Source: Hydnum rufescens UP504 (taxonomy: Eukaryota; Basidiomycota; Agaricomycetes; Cantharellales; Hydnaceae). From it: DNA of 64,000 bases. Position numbers and translations under genes: made by a program. The stretch lies in NCBI GenBank assembly GCA_014904985.1, contig MU128947.1, positions 245,269-309,268 of the forward strand. The letters run 5' to 3'. The first letter of the stretch is position 1, and every line of letters begins with the position of its first letter. The notes beneath the pieces were generated by a model, which ran no database searches, was not told the origin of the DNA, and worked only from the letters and a program-made list of their open reading frames with translations. Of this stretch, positions 12,191-24,653 are shown one piece after another.

Positions 12191-14347
12191 GAAAAACGCG
12201 AGGTGATCTTCGGTTTTGGACTGGGCCGGCAATTTCCCGGATCATGGAATCAACTAGACTTCATCTTCACAACGCCATTGTCCCGTCTCCTTTGATGCCT
12301 CGGAGCGAGTTTGCTTGCGGATGCGAATGTTCATCCCTCGTCTCGACGTTGCTTACAATGATGGTTCCATCACAGGTGTAGAACACAAGATCGGAGGTGT
12401 AGTTGATATCGCATGCGATATTCATATCAGCTCGCACTCATGCCGCTATTAACTGGCCTTCACAGGCCATTCTCAATGCCAATCGGTGTTAGATCCTTTG
12501 GCCAATCCAAGGCTTTCCTCTCGAGACGGGTTGACTCACTTCATTATCTCATCCATCTCCAAGGAAGGTGCAACTATCAGAAATAAGGTACTACTGTATT
12601 TTGTGGTGCTTATCGGAGGGTAAGATCAAGAGAGCTCGGGTGAGGGGTGGTCCTCCCTCCCCCCCCTACTGATGCTGAGTGGAGTCTTCTCATTGCGCTT
12701 TGCCCCTCCGTGTAATATTGCACGGGAAATACAAGAAGCAAGCAGACCCGATGGTTTGAGGCTGAACCCCTGGTTGATCCGCATCCCAATAACTGGGCCA
12801 TGCTGGTGTCCACGCCGAACCTCGAATCAACTCAGGTAACTCTATATTCTGTGCACCACGATCTGTCCGGATACGAGACATTATCTCATCATCGCAGGGG
12901 GTCGACCTTAACACTTCTTCTCACGGTGAACCGATCCTAATCGTATAGCTCCCTGGGCCCTTACCACGTGCTGAGACGGCAGCACGGCCGATATTTTAGT
13001 TTCTAAGACTTGTGCGATCAGAATATTCTTTCTCGTCTTCTCCAGTGCATATGATCATTCTGGTCGACTTGTGATCAAGACAATCATAAGTCAACCAGAA
13101 ACCCGAAATATCTCTGGTGTTTGACAAGCGATCAAGCCTCATCGCATACGGCGCTTTGTGTTCTCTCCAACCTAGTGATTCAGGAGGACATTCGTTCTTG
13201 TGTCGAAACCAACCTCGCTGATCCCACGCGCTGAATATTGGCGTTCCTGCTACGGCCTTTGTTTTGTTCTCTTGCGTCATCTGCTGCCCACACCGGGACT
13301 CCAGCCTGTCGTGTTGTATCATGCCGTATGTGCCCTACTATGATCTTGCTTCGTTGGTAAAATGTTACTGTCGCACTTACGGAGATGCCTCGAGACTACT
13401 GTAGTGTTTCTACGACTGGCACGTAGGGTGAGTAAAATCGGGTCGCGGGCCCTTTTTTTCCCTCTGAGGCGCCCTTTTGCATTTCAACCGACAGAGGTCG
13501 ATAAATTTGAGGCAGATAGTGATGTAATGGTGCACCTTCAAGTTTCGAAATACACACCCCTGCACGGCCGTGGGTCCAGAAAAATCCAACGATAGAGCAA
13601 AGGCCATCAAGACCATTACTTGTGTTTTATTTCTCCACACGTCAAATCCCATGCAAACCCTAGGGTTCCGATGACAATAGGAATGATTTTCCCTGGGCTT
13701 CGAGCCCGGCGATAAAATTTCCAAAGCCCTACGCGTACGCTGATACATGGATGTAAGTATGACGTACGAGGTAGATCAAGAATTAGTGGTGAGAAGTCGT
13801 TTGGGCTAGTATCGAATGACCGCAAAATACCCTTGTACTAGGTGGGACCACCAACTCCCATTACAGGTCACAGGGGCCTGGGGGGTGACCCTCAGACCTC
13901 TCACCCTAATTGCCTAACGAATCCAGGGTGCCCAAGGCTTGACAAAATGCTGCCTCTGAATATGGTTTGATGCAAGTCCGCTTCCAATGCGAAGCAACCT
14001 TCTTTGACCGGTTGACCCGTGACTAGGTGACTCATCATTGTCTCACCGGCTAGTCACAATGGGCCCCGGGATCTCCCGGGCATATTGTGCCTGGCTTAAT
14101 ACATTGCAATTGCGTGGATGTTGAGGCTGCTGAGGGATGGTTCGTCACAGCTTGCATGCAAACGTGCACTTCTCGCATAACGGAAACGGAGAACCGAATT
14201 TCAGCCGAAGCGAGTCCCTCGGCAACTCCCGTCGACGCCAAACCGCATTAAAGGCACAGGTTGTCTTTTTATAGAACGGCAACAATCATTTCTCCCCCAA
14301 CTAGTTTTTGAACGTCCCTCCTTGGCCAACCACACTCTCATTTCACT
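12191..14347. other. Intergenic with one unassigned open frame
   Basis: Minus-strand frame 12996-13322 (108 codons) has balanced composition (for example FSAWDQRGWFRHKNECPPES) and could be an exon, but it matches nothing I recognise and has no partner exons that I could find. Overlapping frames at 13362-13825 look incidental. A run of Cs near 12657 and GT-rich stretches carry no evident signal. Confidence 0.3.
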
Positions 14348-15372
14348 ATGCTGTTTACCGCTGCGTTGCTCGTGCTTCCCTTCGGGCTCGCCGTCGCAGC
14401 GCCCAGTGCAACAGTGGTCAGTGGTGGCAGCGACGCGTCGGGGTGTTCGTGGAGCATTGGACTGATCTGTTTCTTGTTCTTTGACTAGCCCGGACCTAAC
14501 GATAAGTATACTGAAGGTGGCAATTGCACCATCGCTTGGACGGCAGATACCTCCGGATTATGGACCACGATGAACATCGGTAGAAAACCTTCTGAGATGT
14601 CTCACACCCTCTAACGGCTGATCGCATCCATTCTTAAGAATTGATGACTGGACCCAACTCACCCATGGTTCACCTGAGAAGTGCGTGATTTTGGACATCT
14701 TTTGATATTGCGGTTTGGAGACCGAGAAGATTTCTAATAATCGTTAGCCGTTGCAACTGTTAATGCCCAAACGACCACTTCATTCTCATGGCCTTGTCCC
14801 ATGGTACGCCTTTCCGGATACCTCGATCAACTAGGATTCTGACAATGTTCTTTCAAGGTATCTCCCAACTCCGCCATCTACTTTTACCAATTTTCATCGC
14901 AGCAAGATCAAGCTAACACCAACTGGGCCACCCGATTCCTCATCGCTGCTACCGATGGCTCGTCAACCCCACCTACGGACGTGACTAGCACTGGGGTCGC
15001 CTATGGTCTTGGCTCCCTAGTGGATCCAACCTTGTATAATGCCCTCCAGCGTATTTGATCGGTAACGGCCAGGTCGTTGGCGCACCGAACACCACGGCGC
15101 CTGGGCCCGTCTCTTTGGCTGCCTCGTCATCATCTACCAGTTCTAGTTCTAGTACCGATACCGCGTCTTCGCTGTCACTGTCCGCATCCCGTCCCCAATC
15201 CCCTTCGACCATATCCTCCAGCCAGTCTTCTACGTCGACTTCTTCGGCATCCACGTCAAGTGCCACAAGTGGTAGTATTCGCAAAGCCACCGCAACCATC
15301 AGTGGGGCATCATTATGGGTCATTACCGCATCGGTCGCTTTACTCGGCACAATCGCCGGAACTTTGCTATAG
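14348..15372 (+). CDS. Secreted GPI-anchored Ser/Thr-rich protein with Kre9/KNH-like domain
   Basis: The start ATG at 14348 begins a signal peptide (MLFTAALLVLPFGLAVAA). Splicing at GT..AG sites joins: 14348-14416 (ends APSATV); an exon starting PGPNDKYTEGGNCTIAW at about 14489 and ending TMNI; ELMTGPNSPMVHLR; VATVNAQTTTSFSWPCPM; then VSPNSAIYFYQFSSQ, continuing to FLIAATDGSSTPP and DVTSTG. The last exon, from about 15050, carries a long Ser/Thr-rich stalk and a hydrophobic C-terminal tail (LWVITASVALLGTIAGTLL), the pattern of a GPI-anchor signal. The beta-sandwich motif order (GGNCTIAW ... YFYQFS ... FLIAATDG) is that of fungal Kre9/KNH-type extracellular proteins linked to beta-1,6-glucan and wall biology. 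The exact donor of the last intron (14990-15010) is ambiguous. Confidence 0.8.
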
Positions 15373-16627
15373 TTGATTTGGTTCTTATAATATGGTGTTT
15401 TCCTTAGGGCGAGCGGGTTCTTCTTTCATAAGTCGCTGGTTAATGTTTTTTGTCCCTTTTTGCTTTTTGTCAATTTGGACAATACATCGCATTCTTCATG
15501 CACTCTTAACTTCCAATCCCAGTGCTTGCAGAGAGAAGAGAAGGGAATTTTTTGGCTTCAGAAATCCCCCAAAGTGAGTAACTTGCTCAATCACACAATA
15601 CCGAGGATCCGGTTTGGAAACACAACAACATTGAGAAAGAAGATCGTCCGCCCATAATCAGTGCAGGTGTCCGCATCGAGCGCCTTTAGTGTCTGTAAAC
15701 CATATTTTCCCTACTTGATCTCAATTACACACCGCCGGGGTTGCGCTGGTGAAACCTGGCGCTCGAACCCCCACGAGGTCTGAGTCTGTTTGAACTTTGA
15801 TCCGTCACTAGGGGTTGCCCCTCTAAAATCCGGGACATCTGGATCTGGTCACCTACTGAGCTCGAACATACGTGCATGCATGTTAGTATCCAAGTCGCCA
15901 CTTCCTCCGCCGGGAAGCCACAACCATGGCGAGGCCCAGAGGTCAAAAAATTGCACTGGGAATAAATCGAACTGGGGCCATAATTGGCAATATACTGCTG
16001 CACCACCCTGCGCCACAGGCACCCGAAAGCCGCTCGCACCCCCCACGGGGTCGAAATCCGTGGCTACTAAATGATCATTTTACCGGATCCAAATCAGACC
16101 GCTTTGGCTAGTTTGGCTGTGGAAAAAACTGACGTCACGACTAGGAAGTTTCGCCGCCACAGGCTAAAGGCAGTGCGCGAGACTAGAGGCCAACCAGCCA
16201 TTCCGGGCGGGGTTCCAGAGGGCGGGAGGGTTCTCACGACTAAGCCAGCCGACAACGGGTGGGGCGACAGGCGAGTAGCAGTGATGTCACCAGCTGTCAC
16301 ACGCTCGAAAAGGCAAGCGGCAAACTCCGCGTCCTCTCATGCGCATCGTCTGGCGACTCGAGCAATTTCCTCTTTGTTTGTCTGCTATTGTCTGAGTGTG
16401 TGATGTGGGAGGCGGCTTCTGTTAGTGCCAAAAGTCTCGCCGCGTGTGCGTCATTCCCATCAATGATTGGGCTCGCTCTGTCTCGAAATGAGACGGCACT
16501 TCTCCCGCAACAGTGACGGGAGCGTAGGAGGATTGGGTGTGGGGCCATAAGACCTTCCGTATGAAAGGCCTTTTAATACGCCTTTTTTCTTGCGTTTTTC
16601 TCATCCTCCACTCGTCCTCCGAACATC
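15373..16627. other. Intergenic, no gene seen
   Basis: Overlapping short frames on both strands near 15725-16110 and 16071-16550 lack motifs and appear incidental. The final roughly 80 bp (TTTTAATACGCC, pyrimidine-rich CGTTTTTCTCATCC) probably belong to the promoter/5' leader of the gene at 16628. Confidence 0.4.
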
Positions 16628-17502
16628 ATGCGCTTTTCAACTTACCTCCTCACTGGACTTGCTACTGTCGCAGGTCTCGCCATTGCATCTGCAACCATCG
16701 ACAAACGCTCCTTCCGCGCCACATGCGGCCATATCGATCAGAATCTAGTGATCAAGGGCCGAAACTTTGGACACATCGAGAGCTGCACTTGCCTGGGAGG
16801 TCTTCCCGGTGAGATTCTCTTCGCACGGGGTTCTTCTCATTCTTCTCTGTATTGAAGTGTTTCGACTCTAGATTTTATCAAGTCAAACTCTGTGGCAAAG
16901 CGCGCCGCGCAGGCCACCAGTACTCGGAGGGTTAAAGATATTCTATACAATGTCATCTCTGCCGTTACCCGTGGTACTTGCACCTACCCCGAGCACTCTA
17001 TTCCAAATTGCACTGGAAGATGTGGATATCGCTGCAAGGTCATGGCTCTTAATTCATTGTGAAGAGTAACCATGCTCATATCGTGGGGCTTGTAGGCTGG
17101 GTACGCCAAACGAGACGGACATTGCGTTCTCTCCCCGAGCGCGCGCGCGATCAAGCGCGAGGAGGATGTTGACAAGAGATGTCCCTTCGCTACCACCAAG
17201 TGCGGTATCTATGATCAGACGGCCTCCCGCACTGGTTTCGAGTGCATCGACACCAAGACTAGCCTGGAGAGCTGTACGTCAACTTCTTTGACCCTTTCTT
17301 ATAGCGTCTTCGATATAACTCTCGAAATCGTTTGACAGGTGGAGGCTGCACGATAGGGTTTGGTTCGGAGCCAGCCACAGGTGTTGATTGCACAAACATC
17401 CCAGGTGCCAGTGATATTGAGTGCGAAAAGGGGGTTTGTGTCGTCAACGCCTGCAAGGAAGGATGGTCGCGCGTTGGCACGTCTGGTTGCGAGCAAACAT
17501 AA
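16628..17502 (+). CDS. Secreted cysteine-rich protein with CPL1-like domain
   Basis: Four exons: 16628-16808, 16872-17038, 17096-17273 and 17339-17502. All introns are GT..AG (63, 57 and 65 bp) and all phases close, giving one continuous frame of about 229 codons. A signal peptide (MRFSTYLLTGLATVAGLAIA) is followed by KR dibasic sites, suggesting Kex2 processing. The C-terminal half has regularly spaced cysteines: CPFATTKCGIYDQ, FECIDTKTSLESCGGC, GVDCTNIPGASDIECEKGVC, then NACKEGW. The SLESCGGC and DCTxIPG motifs define the CPL1-like domain found in basidiomycete secreted proteins, first named in Cryptococcus. A role in wall/capsule biology or host interaction is family-level inference. The upstream half has its own cysteine cluster (CTYPEHSIPNCTGRCGYRC). 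Confidence 0.85.
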
Positions 17503-20386
17503 AGTCATCCGCCTCTTACGACTTGTTTTTCCCCTTTTTCTTCGTTTCCTTCCTCCACTGAACGTTTCCTTATCATAATCACATTACATAATCCTCCCTA
17601 ATAGTACTCTCATTCCCATTCACTTTGTTTTGATATAATCCACATACTGTTTCCAGCAATAAATACGGTCAAGTTGCCCGTGATCACGCAGTCTTCGGGA
17701 GATTGTTCCATTCTATCCAATCCAGATTTCGGCGCGTTGGGGAATGGAGACACCCTTATCCGCGCCTGCGGGTTAATCGTAACCCCCCGCAAATTGGATC
17801 TTGATTTCACCACGATGTACAACAACCAATGTGTAGAAAAAGTTTGGCCCTGCAGCTTCATCAGGTTCGATCAACTCAATCCTTGATTTGTGAGGTGACA
17901 GCCGCACTTTCATGTGCCAAATCTAGAATTTAGGCGCCGCGCGCTTCACAATTCGTTAGAGATTGCCTTCAAATGCATGAACATGTAAGCTGATGTTTGG
18001 CTTGCTGCTTTGTATATACATTCGTCTCCATGAGATCTAGGGGGTGTGGTTCCTCCCGCTTTCCATTTCGGTAGGTTTGAAGCCAGCCCTACTTGCCTTT
18101 CTCCAGTAAAAGACGATAGACAGACATCAGAACTCCATGCATTTTATTGTACCCCTTGTATCCAGGGGCCCGATCAAGGCCGCGGCGTTTCAGTGGTTCC
18201 TTTTACGTGTTGCGAGAGTTTGTCGAACCGGAGACACCCAAGTGCTATGATCCGCGGAATTTGTGCTCGGCAAGACCCGCTGCTACGGCTGCGCTGAACA
18301 AGATTCTCTTCATGTCCTCACTATCTCGGGGCTTTTCATTTTGTTGGAGGATCGAGTGAATTCGAAACTAGAGTGATAGGCGAAGCCGGGTCAGGGATAG
18401 CACCATGTGTCCCTGTGAGTGCGCCTTGATGGCTGTATTCCAGTCCGCCGCCGTTGGGCACACATCGCCAGATTCAATACTGAAAGGGAAATAGCCGATG
18501 ATGGGAGGGTCATTAACGCTGTTCTCGTCAGAGGGCCCTCGCGAACCTGATCGGGCGAAATCCCGGTACCTGGCACAGGCCAGAATTATCGGCTCGGTAT
18601 TATCTCGCGCATCTACCATGGAGTTGGGCGTCGATGAGCTTGACACCCCTTTCTCTAACCGGAATCGATCCAACTGATTTGATTATCTGACTCGGCCTGG
18701 GGATTTGTCCCGACCACCAGCACTGCCCCCAAGCTTGCTCTCGGTGAGCCAGGATATCTAATTCCATCGTGTTGTGTTGGGCGTAGCGCCCCGGAGCAAG
18801 CCTTGCAATTCCGTCAATTCCCGACACTGTTGAACAGGCAACGGTGTTTAAAACCCCCGAATTGAACCTCCCAATTGACCCCGCATTGGAACCGCAGTTG
18901 TTTAGGGAAGCTGGTTTACCCACGTCGTCCACTTACAGTAATCGCCTCCATGCCGGTGCGCCGCATGCGGTAAGCATGAGTGCCTTAATGTGCCCATTCT
19001 TTAGGATCCTATGAGTCGGCTCCCAACGTGGCCCTCGTTGTCCGATCTATATTCACAATTGAACTTGTCGCTAACATTAGGATCTCTTGGGATGTGCATC
19101 AAGCCCTTGAACTCTTGGACTGGGCGGTACCGCCCTATTCATGGTGAGGATCCGGACGTGGAGCATATTCTCAACAATATTATTCTGAAAATCTTTTAGA
19201 CATCTTGAGTAATTGTCTCTGCTCTCCCCCCGAAATCCACCGAATCTTGATTCGGCCAGGCGCGTGACAGATGCGTATTTGTCAAATTTCATGTGCGTGA
19301 CCCCAAATACAAACACACTTACGACCTCCTGTATCCCGCCTCAGCGACGGATTGGTAGTGGGTGCGATCTGGCCACACAGCGGATAATAATATATTGTGG
19401 GGGAATATACTGGGAATATAGTCCAACCTGTTGTCCTAGGGTGATGCCCGATATGAGTGGGTTAATGTAGTTGTTTCTTAGTGCCTTGTGACTGGCGGGT
19501 GGCGGTGTTGCTTAGTTCATCATGGTCGATGAGGAGTGATTGCGTTGGGAGTGCTTTTCTCTCTCCCAACTCGATATGGGATATGGATCCTGGTTTCTTG
19601 AAAGACACTAACACATAGTGGATTCATTAATTCAGGAGGTTTAATGAGTCCAGAAATTTACTCAATGCCAGGGACTGTGATGGCCGTCAGTCTCGGTGAT
19701 GTTACCCCTCCTGGCGCACAGGTGTCACTAATGACATTGGCGTCTCTGGGCCATGTGATGGGCTCTCGATCCATCCTTCAAGACATGTCGCGCCGGTGGC
19801 GTCATGTGCCTTCAGATTTGGAGGAAGGTTTCGTTTCACTGGCAGTGCTAGCGGACCTATCCGTGTAACCACCTCTTGAAACATACATCTGTAGATCTCC
19901 AACGCAATCGTTCAGTGGGAAAATCATCACCACACGGCCTATCTAAATTCCCAGGCGCATAACCAAGTATTTTTCAAGGTTTCAAATTCTGGGAAGCCAA
20001 CCTAGATGCAGTAATATTTCTTGGAGCTGTTTTGATGAGACCTATGGAACGTGATAACTGCTTGGAAGAGGGTGGATGGCTATACGTTCGTTCGAGCGGT
20101 TTTGACTGTCTTGACGGGTACAGCCTTCTAGCCAAATGAAATGATAATTGGTTCGAAAGGGCCGCGAGATTTCCATTCTCAGAGCAATGCCGCTGCATTC
20201 GTGGCTCCCTCGAATAGAGAATAATGAAAGAAAGCACTTCACAGTCTTCACCAACCTGAGTCTCCGTTCATTGTGTACGCAGGGGCGTTAATTGTATCCA
20301 TGAATGTCAAAAAATTCGGAATTTAAGACTTACATAAGTGGGCCCGCGAACTACCGATCACCCTTTCTTCTCATCCCTCCCCTACC
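17503..20386. other. Long intergenic stretch without a supported gene
   Basis: Frames of 60-110 codons at 17674, 18046, 18600, 19213 and 19644 have no domain, signal or splice partner I can support. The 17520-17640 part is AT-rich and pyrimidine-rich, consistent with a 3' flank. The sequence just upstream of 20387 is pyrimidine-rich (CCCTTTCTTCTCATCCCTCC), typical of a fungal core promoter/leader. Confidence 0.35.
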
Positions 20387-23300
20387 ATGGACAAGCTGCG
20401 CAAGAACTTCTCAAAATCCTCGACGTCGGGTCGCTCAACGCCAATGAGAATAAATGCAGACCCGTCCGCCCCTTCCTCCCTTTTCACTGGCTCTGGACCG
20501 TTCCCGTCAGCTTCGTCGAGCCATCACCCATATTCAGTACATCAATCAGACACCCTCCCCGTCATTTCCATCGACACACATCCAGAGGACGATGAGGCCT
20601 GCCCCGTCTGTCTCGAGTCCCTCAGCTTCAGTTTCAAGCTTCCAGGCGAGAAACCGCACATTGTACCTGAATGCGGCCATGCTCTACACGAGGCCTGTTT
20701 TACGGCTGTATATGGGCCAGTGGTCCGTGGTGGGATGCGGCAAACGAGTCTTGGTCTTTGTGGTGTTTGTCGCCGTCCAATGAAACTGAGCGATGGCGAT
20801 AATAACAAAGGAAATAGTAAGCTACCTGATTCTCACCTCGGGAGCTTTTCCCTCTACTGAAGAGGATCCTCGTGTCAGAGCTCGCTTCTCTCACCGGTAT
20901 GGCAAGCGCTACCAACCAAGTTTACTCTGGACGAGAAAAAGGAGGCACCTACAGGCCTTCCAACGGTCGCTTAAATTCCAACACTCCAACTCCTTACGAT
21001 CCTTTCGAAGACGATCCTGTGGATCATTCCGGCTCAGTTACATCTGGCTCTTCCGACCCATCTCCCTATGTTGTTACCCCTGCAATCCAAGTTCGCCCCG
21101 AATTCTCTTCGATAACGCGATCCAATACCCAAGCTACACAGCCTCTCACGTGCATTGTTGTTGTCGAACTCGCCAGTCGACGAGTCCCTGGACCTTCTTC
21201 TGGGGCGAGCCCCATGACCGACGCGTATTCTCCTTCAATCGGCTCCTCATACCAGGCTGCCTCTTCAAGACCAGAAGCCATACCTGAAGAATCCGAAAAT
21301 CTGCATACCCCTTCCTCTTCCTCTTCTAAATATTCTCATGGGGATGGAAGCGATAGTGCAGACTCCTCGTCCTCTGCCCCGTTCATGTACAACACGACAC
21401 CGTCCGCGCTCGAAACCCCATTCGCCAGTGTCGTCGCTGATTTGCGAAATCGCATGTTCGATTGGAAAGGACACGCTCTAAGTGGCCTCGGTCCGCTTAA
21501 AATGTACGACATCTTGAGCGTGAGGAGAGACGCGCTGGTACGCGAGTTTTACGTTTATCTCTTCAAGGAGGCAATCATATGCGTCCTGGAAGAAAAAAAG
21601 AAAACCCTAGGTCGCCTGTTGCACTCCTCCTCGAGCGCCAACGCGCCATTTGGTGAAGGAGGCGGAGGCGGACAAAACAAGGGTGTTCTGCGACTCAAGG
21701 GCCGCATATACGTACGTCACATCAAGCGTGTTCTGGACACGTCGGCCTCCGGCGAGCTTAGTCTCACGATCGACATGGAAGACGAACGATTAGAGTCATT
21801 CATCTTGATCTTCAAAGAGCGTTCTTCGCTTGAGGCATGGAGGACGTGCATATCTGAACTCGTTGCACTGTTCCAAGACGCGATGCGATGGAATCGCCCC
21901 AACACCCCATCCGGTATACATGGCAATGACATGGAGGAATTTGGTAGCCGGACCAAAACCGCCCGCATTTTCAGTGTAGCTTCTGGAGAGACGAGCTCGA
22001 CCCAAGTCACGAGTCACGACAGCCTATTGGGCTCGTCCCAGCGTTCCACTATTTCCTCTGCTACGACTTCAAGTACCGCGAATTTCTCTCGCTCTATCCG
22101 TGGGAAATATCTGTCCAGTAATCATGATCAACCCGGGGTCGTAGCGTATCATCAGCCACCGCTTCCTGTCGTTACCCCACACTTCTCCAGTGGCACAAGC
22201 AATTCCCTCCACCCTGTGGCGCACACCCCGCTCGATCTTATTTGCGTCATCTCAATCCCACCTCCCACTGCCAGTGCCTCAACTGCAGCTCTCAAAATAC
22301 GCCTGATCAAGACAACTTTAGATTTTGTTATCGCATCTATGGGCTCCAAGGATCGGCTTTCTCTCGTCAGCTTCGAGGTTGGCCTTCACGGTCGTGTGCG
22401 CAAAACCCCGTTCCTGTGCCTCGGCCGGTCGCAGAGCCAAAAACGCCTTACAAAGTTCGTAGATACTCTCTCTGATGGAAATGAAGGAGACGAATTTCTC
22501 GTGCCTTCTGGTAAGGATGAGAAGACCGACGTGGTTACTGCTGTCAATCACGGTGCGATTGGAGTCATTTCTGTCCAATTCTTGTGGTATATTGAATCGT
22601 CGTGCTGCAATAGGTTTAGATGTGGTGACTCCAACGGAAGAACAAGAATCCTTTATCGGGAATGATCCTCGTGAGCGATGCAGCGGACAGTGCCCGGCGG
22701 GCTCAAATGGATCTTGTATTAGCTCGTGCAGAGGCAGCGAAGTGAGTTGGTGTAATTGCCATCCTTTAACTGACGACTAATAACTTGTATTTCTATTAGC
22801 GTCCCCATACACTCTTTTGGATACGGTAAATCCCATGATCCGGCATCCCTGTGGCTCATGTCGAATCACACCAGCGGAACGTACACGTTTGTCAAGGACT
22901 GGTATGACCTACGGGACTGCCTGGCAGGCTGTCTTGGGGGAATGATGTCTATTGCGCTCACGAATGTCAAACTTCACTTACGCGTTGTGGATAACGTGCT
23001 TTTCCGCATGCGCAAGATCTCTGGGGCGCCGCAAGCGATCGTTGCCTCGGACGGTCGTGATGTGCACGTGGAGATCGGTGAATTGCGATATGGCGAGAGG
23101 AAAGAGATGCTTGTCGAGCTCGAGTTGGATAACGCTTCGGATCGACATGCCACAGGAGAACACCGGGGTAATTCTGGCTCTCTCAACGCGACAGATCAGT
23201 TTGTCCAAGGACTCGGCTCGTTGAACCTTGACGGCTCGACACCTAATCTGGTGGATGGAGTGATGGACCGGATGATCGACGAGGTGCCGGTCTTTGAACT

Positions 23301-23968
23301 TGATGGCTCATTCTACGATCCTGCAGTTGGAAAGGCCGCCTCTCGTCTGGCAAATCCCGTTCTGCTTACGGTGACCCTTATGCCACCGACAGCCTCTGTC
23401 AGGGCCCAACCGACAGGAATCTCGGACGTGGTGATCGTGCGTCGGCGAATGGAACTTCTCGCGTCTGACATGATCACGCGGGCCCTGGTGCTGATCAGCC
23501 GGAAGAATTTTTCGCAGGCTCAGAAGATTCTAGAGGAAACGAAGCGGATTCTGCAGACCGTCCTGCAGAATGTCTCGCATAGTTTGAGCCCCGTGGCGAG
23601 TCAGGGCGCAGTGCGAAGTCGCAAGGAACTTTTGAGCCTTTCGGCGGTGCGGACGTTACAGTCTGTTCTGCAGGATCTTCAAAGTCTTGTTGATGCTCTT
23701 GAAGAAAACATGGATCTGTTTCAGCACGACTATCGCAATTTTGGGGCACAGCAGGTACAAACTATTTCATATCATACTTCGTACCCGGTGATTGGTCATA
23801 CTTATCCAAATCTTTTTCACCCTTCAGGCAATGATACTTCGAGACCAAAAGAGTTGGACCGGGCGAACGCCGACCGAAAAACTGTTCTGGGTTGCAGATA
23901 ATTCACTCGAGCTGGTCTCGCGGAGTCACGACTGGGTTGCGAACGTATCTCGGGAGTCCGACTCATGA
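20387..23968 (+). CDS. RING-H2, PH and VWA domain protein (Ste5/Far1-like architecture)
   Basis: Five exons: 20387-20816, 20879-22552, 22614-22741, 22800-23754 and 23828-23968, all GT..AG introns of 58-73 bp. The protein of about 1,100 residues starts with a Ser-rich leader. Next is a RING-H2 finger (CPVCLESL, then ECGHALHEAC, then CGVC; residues about 65-130). A long Ser/Pro-rich linker follows, then a PH-like domain (GPLKMYDILSVRRDALVREF through LEAWRTCISELVALF) and a VWA domain (DLICVISIPPP, LSLVSFEVGL, GMILVSDAADSARRAQ, PIHSFGYG). A helical C-terminus ends VSRESDS. RING, PH and VWA in this order is the composition of yeast Ste5/Far1 scaffold proteins of the pheromone MAPK pathway; a scaffold or ubiquitin-ligase role is inference. 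The MIDAS-like site is degenerate (DLICVIS rather than DxSxS). Exon 3 carries a one-base insertion near 22628 that breaks the frame. Confidence 0.8.
22622..22631 (+). other. Single-base frameshift in the VWA exon
   Basis: After the acceptor at 22613 the frame reads GLDVV (22614-22627 with the preceding G). The next conserved VWA sequence (LQRKNKNPLSGMILVSD) is in the +1 frame from 22629. Deleting the A at 22628 would join them; no splice site can do so. It is either a sequencing/assembly error or an inactivating mutation. Confidence 0.7.
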
Positions 23969-24653
23969 CACCGTCGACATCGTCTTTTTCTCTTCATGTT
24001 CTACCGTCAGTCTTTCTCAGTTTGTAGCTGTATTCTTATGCCCTGCAGCCTTGTGCATCGATCCATTCGTTTGGCTTTTCCCTAATTAATGTACCTGAAT
24101 GTGTCTGTGTGTGTGTGCGTGTTTTTTTTTGTTCTCCCCGCACCTACTTAGGCGCCTATTCGCGTTTCGCGCTCTCTCCCTTCAATCTTCTGTTCTCCTT
24201 GGCTCCCGTCCCTGATTTTTGCGGTGCATAGAACATCACTTCGTGATTGCATCTCAAGGAAATATAATTAAGGGGCCTTCGAAATTACCGAGGGAGTTGT
24301 CGCCAACTGCATGCGGCCTAAGGGGGCTGCTATAATTCCTGTTCCTGCGAGTAGATATTGAGTATTCTTATACAGTACAGTATATGGTCTTCATGCGATC
24401 GATCAAGTCTGAGGCACAATTAGGTGCACATGGAGTAGCAATAGATACTGCTATGAGTAAGGCCAAATCATTGTCATCATTAAAATCTCCCGCCCCCACA
24501 CACACTAGAGCAATTGCATAGACGGGATCAGTTCTTATGATATCGATCGATCAACTGGGAATACTTGTAATACGAAATAGTAAGGTGCACCTTTTACTTT
24601 ACATAATCACTCGACTTTTGCTTGTTTGCTGTGTGGTTGGTGATGTATGACTG
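23969..24653. other. Intergenic 3' flank
   Basis: GT-rich and T-rich stretch (TGTGTGTGTGCG near 24105, then T9) after the RING-PH-VWA gene, then AT-rich sequence. No gene seen. Confidence 0.4.

Noticed and set aside
15055..15376. Second overlapping frame in the Ser-rich exon
   Set aside because: The +1 frame (Arg/Pro-rich) is a by-product of the Ser/Thr codons of the GPI-anchored protein.
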